A DNA stretch of 64,000 nt. Source: Oscillospiraceae bacterium. GTDB taxonomy: Bacteria > Bacillota > Clostridia > Oscillospirales > CAG-272. Each line of letters begins with the position of its first letter. The stretch's first letter is position 1. The DNA is taken from contig SVSX01000005.1 in NCBI GenBank assembly GCA_015064085.1, positions 1-64,000 on the forward strand, given 5' to 3'. Shown piece by piece: positions 58,529-64,000 of this stretch. The notes under the pieces are model-generated. The model worked only from the letters and a program-made list of their open reading frames with translations, made no database searches and was not told the DNA's origin. The position numbers and the translations under genes are program-made.

Positions 58529-58577
58529 AATAAGAAATGTAATCATTGATATGCTGAAGCACCTTATGGAGAGATAA

Positions 58578-59543
58578 ATGAAAAAATACTTTATTGACAG
58601 ATCACGCATTATCTCAGCTTTACTTATTTTAGCGTTATTGATCGGCACATCACTTTCTGCTTGTAAAAGAGAAGAAGTCTCTGGGGAGGCTGACGGAGTC
58701 AGCTTTAAGGATGCCCTCGGCAGAGAGGTGACGGTGAAGACCAAGCCTCAAAGAGTTGCCGCCCTTATAGGCAGCTTTGCCGATGTGTGGGTGCTTTCAG
58801 GTGGGTCTCTCTGCGCGGCGGCGGAGGACGCCTTTGAGGATTTTGGGGTGGAACTCGGAGAGACTGTGAATCTCGGAGGAGCACATTCTCCGAGCCTTGA
58901 GCTGCTGCTGTCATCCGATCCCGAGCTTGTTCTTGCGAGTGCCTCTACGGCAAGTAACGTTGAGATGGAGACGGTTCTTGAAGCGGCGGGGATCACCGTC
59001 GCGTATTTTGACGTGGATAATTTCGAGGATTATCTCGAAATGTTAGATATCTGTACCGATATCACCTGCAGAAAGGACCTTTATGAGGTGAACGGAACGA
59101 GAATAAAGGCAGAGATAGAGGAAATTAAAGCGGAATATATGAATGACGGTATATCTGAGAAAGAAAAGACCGTCCTGCTTCTTCGTGCCTCCTCAACGTC
59201 GGTCAAGGCTAAGGGAAGCAGGGGTACTGTCCTTGGCGAAATGCTTGACGATATGGGATGCATCAATATTGCCGACAGTGATAAAAGTCTGCTTGAGGAT
59301 CTCAGCGTTGAGTCGGTTATAAGCCAAGAGCCTCATCACATTTTCGTGGTAACGATGGGAAACGACAGCGCGGCGGCTGAAAGATCGCTTTCAGCACTTA
59401 TGAATGAAAACGCCGCTTGGGCTACCCTCGAGGCGGTCAGATCGGGAAGACTGCACATTATGGATAAGACTCTATTTAACCTGAAGCCGAATGAAAGATG
59501 GGCGGAGGCGTACGGTAAGCTTTATGAAACACTCAAAAAATAA
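58578..59543 (+). CDS. Fe-siderophore/cobalamin-type ABC transporter substrate-binding lipoprotein
   Basis: LSAC lipobox; DALGREVTVKTKPQRVAAL; RSGRLHIMD. Confidence 0.9.
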   Translation: MKKYFIDRSRIISALLILALLIGTSLSACKREEVSGEADGVSFKDALGREVTVKTKPQRVAALIGSFADVWVLSGGSLCAAAEDAFEDFGVELGETVNLGGAHSPSLELLLSSDPELVLASASTASNVEMETVLEAAGITVAYFDVDNFEDYLEMLDICTDITCRKDLYEVNGTRIKAEIEEIKAEYMNDGISEKEKTVLLLRASSTSVKAKGSRGTVLGEMLDDMGCINIADSDKSLLEDLSVESVISQEPHHIFVVTMGNDSAAAERSLSALMNENAAWATLEAVRSGRLHIMDKTLFNLKPNERWAEAYGKLYETLKK

Positions 59544-60528
59544 AAAAATATATTTATATGCCGCGTCTATCGCGCTTCTATTGATTTCGATACTCTTCGG
59601 TCTGCTTTTTGGGGCTTCCGAGATCGGTTTTTCAGAGGTTATAAAAGCTATTTTTGACGGTGGGGCTAAGACCCCCGAGGCGAGGATAATCCGATACGTT
59701 CGCCTTCCGCGTGTGCTCGGAGCTGTGATCTGCGGTGCGGCACTTGCGGTGTCCGGCGCGGTGATCCAAGGAGTACTCGCAAATAAGCTTGCCTCTCCGA
59801 GTATCATCGGTGTTAACGCGGGGGCGGGCTTTGCGGTTACTCTTTGCTCGGCTATGGGGATCGTGGGCGGCTTGCGCCTCTCTATATTTGCCTTTCTCGG
59901 AGCTTTTTCGGCGGTCCTTCTCGTTAGCCTCGGGGCAAGAAAATGGGGAGCATCGACGGGAACTGTCATTCTTATGGGCGTTGCCCTTAACAGTCTTCTC
60001 GGAGCGATGTCCGACACCGTTGTCAGCTTTATTCCCGACGTGGCAATTATGAGCAGCGACTTTAAGATCGGGGATTTTTCCGCCGTTACATATTCTAAGC
60101 TTATCCCCGCAGCCTTTATCGTTCTCATTTCATTACTGCTGCTTTTCTCTATGACAAACGAGCTTGAGGTGCTGTCCCTCGGTGATGAATCGGCAAAAGG
60201 ACTTGGAATGAATACAGGACTTGCGCGAATGATATTTCTGTTGCTCTCGGCGCTTCTTGCGGGAGCGGCTGTCACCGTGTGCGGATTGCTCTCATTTGTC
60301 GGTCTGCTCGTGCCTCACGCCGTCAGACGGATGTCGGGCGGAGGAGCAAAGCATCTTTTGCCTCTGTGCGCTCTTTTTGGAGGAGGATTCGTCTCTCTGT
60401 GCGATACTCTTGCGAGAGTTGTTTTCAAGCCCTATGAGATACCTGTCGGTATCATTATGGCATTTCTCGGAGCGCCGTTTTTCCTTTTTATACTGATAAA
60501 GGGAAGGAGGAGCATGAGCCATGATTGA
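59524..60528 (+). CDS. FecCD family ABC transporter permease
   Basis: RLPRVLGAVICGAALAVSGAVIQGVLANKLASPSIIGVNAGAGF; overlaps upstream gene. Confidence 0.93.
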   Translation: MKHSKNKKIYLYAASIALLLISILFGLLFGASEIGFSEVIKAIFDGGAKTPEARIIRYVRLPRVLGAVICGAALAVSGAVIQGVLANKLASPSIIGVNAGAGFAVTLCSAMGIVGGLRLSIFAFLGAFSAVLLVSLGARKWGASTGTVILMGVALNSLLGAMSDTVVSFIPDVAIMSSDFKIGDFSAVTYSKLIPAAFIVLISLLLLFSMTNELEVLSLGDESAKGLGMNTGLARMIFLLLSALLAGAAVTVCGLLSFVGLLVPHAVRRMSGGGAKHLLPLCALFGGGFVSLCDTLARVVFKPYEIPVGIIMAFLGAPFFLFILIKGRRSMSHD

Positions 60529-61270
60529 GTTAAAAAATATATGTGTGGGTTACGGAAAGGGAAAAGTTCTCTGCGATCTCTCTGTGTCCTTTGCAAAAGG
60601 AGAGCTTACAGCTGTGATAGGAGCTAACGGCTGTGGTAAAACTACGCTCCTTAAGACCGCTCTCGGGTTGCTTCGGGCAGAGCAGGGCGAGGTTATTCTC
60701 GACGGAGTCGGGCTCACTGACTTGAAGCGGAATGAGATAGCGAAGCGCGCTGCGTATCTTGCTCAGATAAAGAGATCTCCCGATATGACTGTGGAGCAGA
60801 TGGTGCTTCACGGAAGATTTCCGTATCTCACATATCCCCGTAAATATGGTGAAAATGATAGAGCGGCGGCGATTTGCGCAATGGATAAGATGGGGATAAA
60901 AGCATTTTCGGAGATGCCCGTCTCGATGCTTTCGGGAGGAATGCGACAAAAGGCTTATATCGCAATGGCTTTGGCACAGGAGACCGATTATATCCTGCTT
61001 GATGAGCCGACGACCTTCCTTGATATTTCAAATCAGGTCTCTCTTGTGAGAAATCTTCGTGAGCTCACAAAGGAAGGGAAGGGGATAGTATTCGTTATGC
61101 ACGACCTGCCTCTCGCTTTCGGCTTTTCGGATAAGATAGCTGTCTTGGATAAGGGAAAGATAGTTGCTTTAGGAACTCCCGAGGAGATATACAGCTCGGG
61201 AATAACCGAGAAGATATTCGGAGTTGCTCTCCTCAGAACGCCCGAAGGCGGCTATTGCTATAGCTATTGA
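60521..61270 (+). CDS. FecE/FhuC-like ABC transporter ATP-binding protein
   Basis: GANGCGKTTLLK, LSGGMRQKAYIAMALAQ, LLDEPTTFLD. Confidence 0.95.
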   Translation: MIELKNICVGYGKGKVLCDLSVSFAKGELTAVIGANGCGKTTLLKTALGLLRAEQGEVILDGVGLTDLKRNEIAKRAAYLAQIKRSPDMTVEQMVLHGRFPYLTYPRKYGENDRAAAICAMDKMGIKAFSEMPVSMLSGGMRQKAYIAMALAQETDYILLDEPTTFLDISNQVSLVRNLRELTKEGKGIVFVMHDLPLAFGFSDKIAVLDKGKIVALGTPEEIYSSGITEKIFGVALLRTPEGGYCYSY

Positions 61271-61391
61271 CCGTCGAGGTAAAACAATATTATTTTTTGT
61301 GCAAAATGATGATTTTTCTCCTTCGATTTTTGACGGCATATTGTTAAATGATATGAAATTAAAAAATAATCATAAAATTTTAAAAAAAATA

Positions 61392-61420
61392 TTGACAAAT
61401 ATAGCGAAAAGAAGTATAAT
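61392..61420 (+). promoter_or_regulatory. Promoter of feo operon
   Basis: TTGACA-17 bp-TATAAT. Confidence 0.85.
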
Positions 61421-61428
61421 ATATGTCG

Positions 61429-61444
61429 GTTAGCAGGGGCTAAC
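61429..61444 (+). promoter_or_regulatory. Palindromic operator GTTAGC-AGGG-GCTAAC at feoA
   Basis: Perfect 6+6 dyad directly after the -10; same half-sites and spacing as 61762-61777. Confidence 0.75.
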
Positions 61445-61480
61445 TAAAAATAGACTATTACCGTCGGAAAGGAGCTTACG

Positions 61481-61693
61481 ATGACTCTCAGAGAAGCAGA
61501 AGAGGGAAAAGAATATGTCATAAGCCGCATTGAAACCGACGACGAGGAGCTTGATTCGTTCCTTTTCTCGCTTGGCTGCTATAGCGGAGAAATGATCACG
61601 GTTGTCCGCCGTAGAAAAAGCGGCTGCGTGGTTGCGATCAAGGACGCGAGATATAATATAGATAATCAGCTTGCAGAAGCTATCATAATATAA
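61481..61693 (+). CDS. feoA: FeoA-domain ferrous iron transport protein
   Basis: Small SH3-like FeoA protein upstream of feoB. Confidence 0.85.
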   Translation: MTLREAEEGKEYVISRIETDDEELDSFLFSLGCYSGEMITVVRRRKSGCVVAIKDARYNIDNQLAEAIII

Positions 61694-61718
61694 ATTTATG
61701 CTGTAAAACTTGTAAGCC

Positions 61719-61756
61719 GCAAGGAAGCTTATCTGCGAGCTGATTGCTTTTTTACC
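61719..61756 (+). terminator. Weak terminator-like hairpin between feoA and feoB
   Basis: GCAAGGAAGCTTATCTGCGAGCTGATTGCTTTTTT. Confidence 0.5.
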
Positions 61757-61761
61757 TTTCG

Positions 61762-61777
61762 GTTAGCCAAGGCTAAC
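61762..61777 (+). promoter_or_regulatory. Palindromic operator GTTAGC-CAAG-GCTAAC at feoB
   Basis: Perfect dyad (GTTAGCCAAGGCTAAC). Confidence 0.75.
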
Positions 61778-61836
61778 TGAGCAATAAGACAGTAACTTTT
61801 ATCCGAAAGGATTAGAAATAAGGGGGAAAATCCAAT

Positions 61837-63852
61837 ATGAGAATTGCTTTAGCGGGCAATCCTAACTCAGGTAAGACCACTATGTATAACGCTCTGACCG
61901 GACGCAGTGAGAAGGTCGGAAACTGGGCAGGTGTTACCGTCGACAAGAAAGAACATCCGATCAAAAAGATGTATGCAGGTGGCGAGCAGTTGATCGCCGT
62001 CGACCTTCCCGGTGCATATTCAATGTCTCCATTCACGAGCGAGGAAAGTATCACGAGCTCCTACGTAAAAGGTGAGCATCCCGACGTTATTATCAACATC
62101 GTGGACTCAACCAATCTCAGCCGTAGCCTTTTCTTCACAACACAGCTTCTCGAGCTTGGTGTTCCTGTGGTTGTTGCACTGAATAAGGGTGACCTCAATG
62201 AGAAGAAAGAAACAAAGATCGATACAGAGGCGTTGAGCGCAAAGCTTGGCTGTCCTGTGGTATCTACAGTTTCAACCTCTGCAAAGGGCTTGAAGGCACT
62301 TATTGATGCCGCAACCGCTCTCTCCGGAAAAGCTCAGAAAGCGCCTTACGTTCAGGGTGATATCGATCTTACCGACAAGGATGCAGTTGTTGCTGCCGAC
62401 CGTGAGCGCTTTGCATTCGTAAACGATATCGTAAAAGACGTTGAGACCCGTAAGGTCTTCACCAAGGATAAAAACGTGGGTGATAAGATCGATGAGATAC
62501 TTACCAACAAATGGCTCGGTATTCCGATATTCGCTCTTGTTATGTGGGCTGTTTTCTGGATCTCTCAGGCAGGACCTGGTGTATGGCTTGCTGAGGGTCT
62601 TGATGTTGGAGAGACACACCTTTGGGGTCTTGTTGACTGTATCGCGTGGTTTAAGGATATTGTTGCCGAGTGGCTGGGCGGAGCTCACGACATCATTCAG
62701 GCGATTGTTCTTGAGGGAATTATCGAAGGTGTTGCAGCCGTTGTCGGATTCTTGCCTCTCGTAATGGTTATGTACTTCCTTATTGCTCTTCTTGAGGATT
62801 GCGGATATATGGCTCGTGCTACCGTTGTGCTTGATCCTATCTTTAAGAAGGTTGGTCTTTCGGGCAAATCGGTTATCCCCTTCATCATCGGTACGGGTTG
62901 TGCTATCCCCGGCGTTATGGCTTGTCGTACTATACGCAACGAGCGCGAGAGAAGAACGACCGCGATGATCACACCCTTTATGCCCTGCGGAGCTAAGCTT
63001 CCCGTTATCGCCCTCTTTGCGGGTGCGTTCTTTGACAACGCCGAATGGGTCGGTGTAACGATGTATTTTGTGGGTATTGTTATCATTCTTCTTGCCGCAA
63101 TGCTCATCAATGCCCTTAACGGATACAAGGCAAGAAAGTCTTTCTTTATCATAGAGCTTCCCGAGTATAAAGCACCCTCCTTTAAGTTGGCGTTCAAGTC
63201 TATGTGTCAGAGAGGCTGGTCGTACATAGTCAAGGCGGGAACTGTAATTCTTGTTTGTAACTTTGTTGTTTATATGATGCAGACCTACGGCTGGAATTTC
63301 CAGGCGGTCGAAGATCCTTCAAAATCTATTCTCGCAACTATAGCGACCCCGATCGGATACGTTATCGCTCCCATTGTCGGTGTAGCTCTCTGGCAGCTGG
63401 CTGCTGCGGCTGTTACAGGCTTTATCGCAAAGGAGTGCGTTGTTTCCACTCTTGCGACTGTATTTATGTTTGAGCATCTCATAAATGAGGATCTTGAGGC
63501 TGTCGGTGCGATCGGAGCATCCAATATGGGTGGTATCTCGGTCGCAGCGGGACTTGCGTTCCTTATGTTCAACCTTTTCACACCCCCTTGCTTTGCGGCT
63601 CTCGGCGCTATGAATTCCGAGATCAAAAGTAAGAAGTGGTTCTGGGCGGGAATCGGAATTCAGTTCGCGATCGGTTATGCTGTCGGATTTATGGTATTCT
63701 TCTTTGGTACACTCTTCACGGGCGGAAGCTTCGGTGAAGCTTGGATGCCTATTGTAGGTTGGGCGATAGTCCTCGCAGCAGCTGCTCTCTTTACTGTAAT
63801 GATAATCAGAAAGAACAAGCGGCTGAAGGCAGAATACGCCCTTAAGGCATAA
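61837..63852 (+). CDS. feoB: Ferrous iron transport protein B
   Basis: GNPNSGKTTMYNALTG; VDLPGAYSM; NIVDSTNLSRSLF; FeoB gate motifs. Confidence 0.97.
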   Translation: MRIALAGNPNSGKTTMYNALTGRSEKVGNWAGVTVDKKEHPIKKMYAGGEQLIAVDLPGAYSMSPFTSEESITSSYVKGEHPDVIINIVDSTNLSRSLFFTTQLLELGVPVVVALNKGDLNEKKETKIDTEALSAKLGCPVVSTVSTSAKGLKALIDAATALSGKAQKAPYVQGDIDLTDKDAVVAADRERFAFVNDIVKDVETRKVFTKDKNVGDKIDEILTNKWLGIPIFALVMWAVFWISQAGPGVWLAEGLDVGETHLWGLVDCIAWFKDIVAEWLGGAHDIIQAIVLEGIIEGVAAVVGFLPLVMVMYFLIALLEDCGYMARATVVLDPIFKKVGLSGKSVIPFIIGTGCAIPGVMACRTIRNERERRTTAMITPFMPCGAKLPVIALFAGAFFDNAEWVGVTMYFVGIVIILLAAMLINALNGYKARKSFFIIELPEYKAPSFKLAFKSMCQRGWSYIVKAGTVILVCNFVVYMMQTYGWNFQAVEDPSKSILATIATPIGYVIAPIVGVALWQLAAAAVTGFIAKECVVSTLATVFMFEHLINEDLEAVGAIGASNMGGISVAAGLAFLMFNLFTPPCFAALGAMNSEIKSKKWFWAGIGIQFAIGYAVGFMVFFFGTLFTGGSFGEAWMPIVGWAIVLAAAALFTVMIIRKNKRLKAEYALKA

Positions 63853-63854
63853 TT

Positions 63855-64000
63855 ATGAATATCGTTGATTATATAGCGATCGCTGTGATCGTGCTTCTGG
63901 TTGGCGGTGCGGTCTTCTATATCGTACGCGCAAAGCGAAGAGGCGAGAAATGCGTTGGCTGTCCATATTCAAAGCAATGTAGCGGAAAATGTGGCGGCGG
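63855..64000 (+). CDS. FeoB-associated Cys-rich membrane protein (truncated by window end)
   Basis: Translation MNIVDYIAIAVIVLLVGGAVFYIVRAKRRGEKCVGCPYSKQCSGKCGG, directly downstream of feoB. Confidence 0.85.
   Translation, partial: MNIVDYIAIAVIVLLVGGAVFYIVRAKRRGEKCVGCPYSKQCSGKCGG

Noticed and set aside
61224-61433. 69-aa ORF after the ABC ATPase
   Set aside because: Overlaps the ATPase 3' end out of frame and runs through the feo promoter.

Overview
64 kb window whose gene content, ATG-proximal GGAGG ribosome-binding sites and dcw/feo/T-box/L-box architecture fit an anaerobic, probably gut-associated Clostridia-type Firmicute (inference). Main blocks: (1) 1-9.9 kb, a glycan-catabolism island (SDR, GH39-like, enolase-superfamily dehydratase, GH16, AraC regulator, AEC carrier, DUF4434, GH78 rhamnosidase) bracketed by copies of a structured noncoding repeat with terminal inverted repeats; (2) 9.9-19.7 kb, an EEP-family lipoprotein, an Ig-like/MBL-fold pair and a tandem pair of ATPase-permease fused ABC proteins; (3) 19.7-25.3 kb, valS with a T-box leader, a monooxygenase, tRNA-Thr(GGU), and a NhaC-family (LysW-like) transporter behind a lysine riboswitch; (4) 25.7-39.9 kb, a dcw cluster (mraZ, rsmH, ftsL-like, pbp, murE, murF, polysaccharide deacetylase, mraY, ftsW, murG, ftsQ, ftsZ) lacking murD, murC and ftsA; (5) 40.8-44.9 kb, a four-gene locus of TasA/camelysin-like secreted proteins, a SipW-type signal peptidase and a membrane-anchored McrB-like AAA+ ATPase behind a long leader; (6) 45-57 kb, FTR-like protein, GH-like protein, TrkH/TrkA, AzlCD, hydrolase, acyltransferase, MFS, sulfite-reductase-like protein and bile salt hydrolase, plus a ~400-nt orphan transcript unit with promoter and terminator but no convincing ORF (53.0-53.4 kb); (7) 56.8-64 kb, TPR+DUF4037 pair, Fe/B12-type ABC transporter and feoA-feoB with paired palindromic operators. 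The best candidates for undescribed biology are the ~400-nt orphan RNA, the SipW/TasA-like/AAA+ locus with its leader, and the TIR-bounded structured repeat family.
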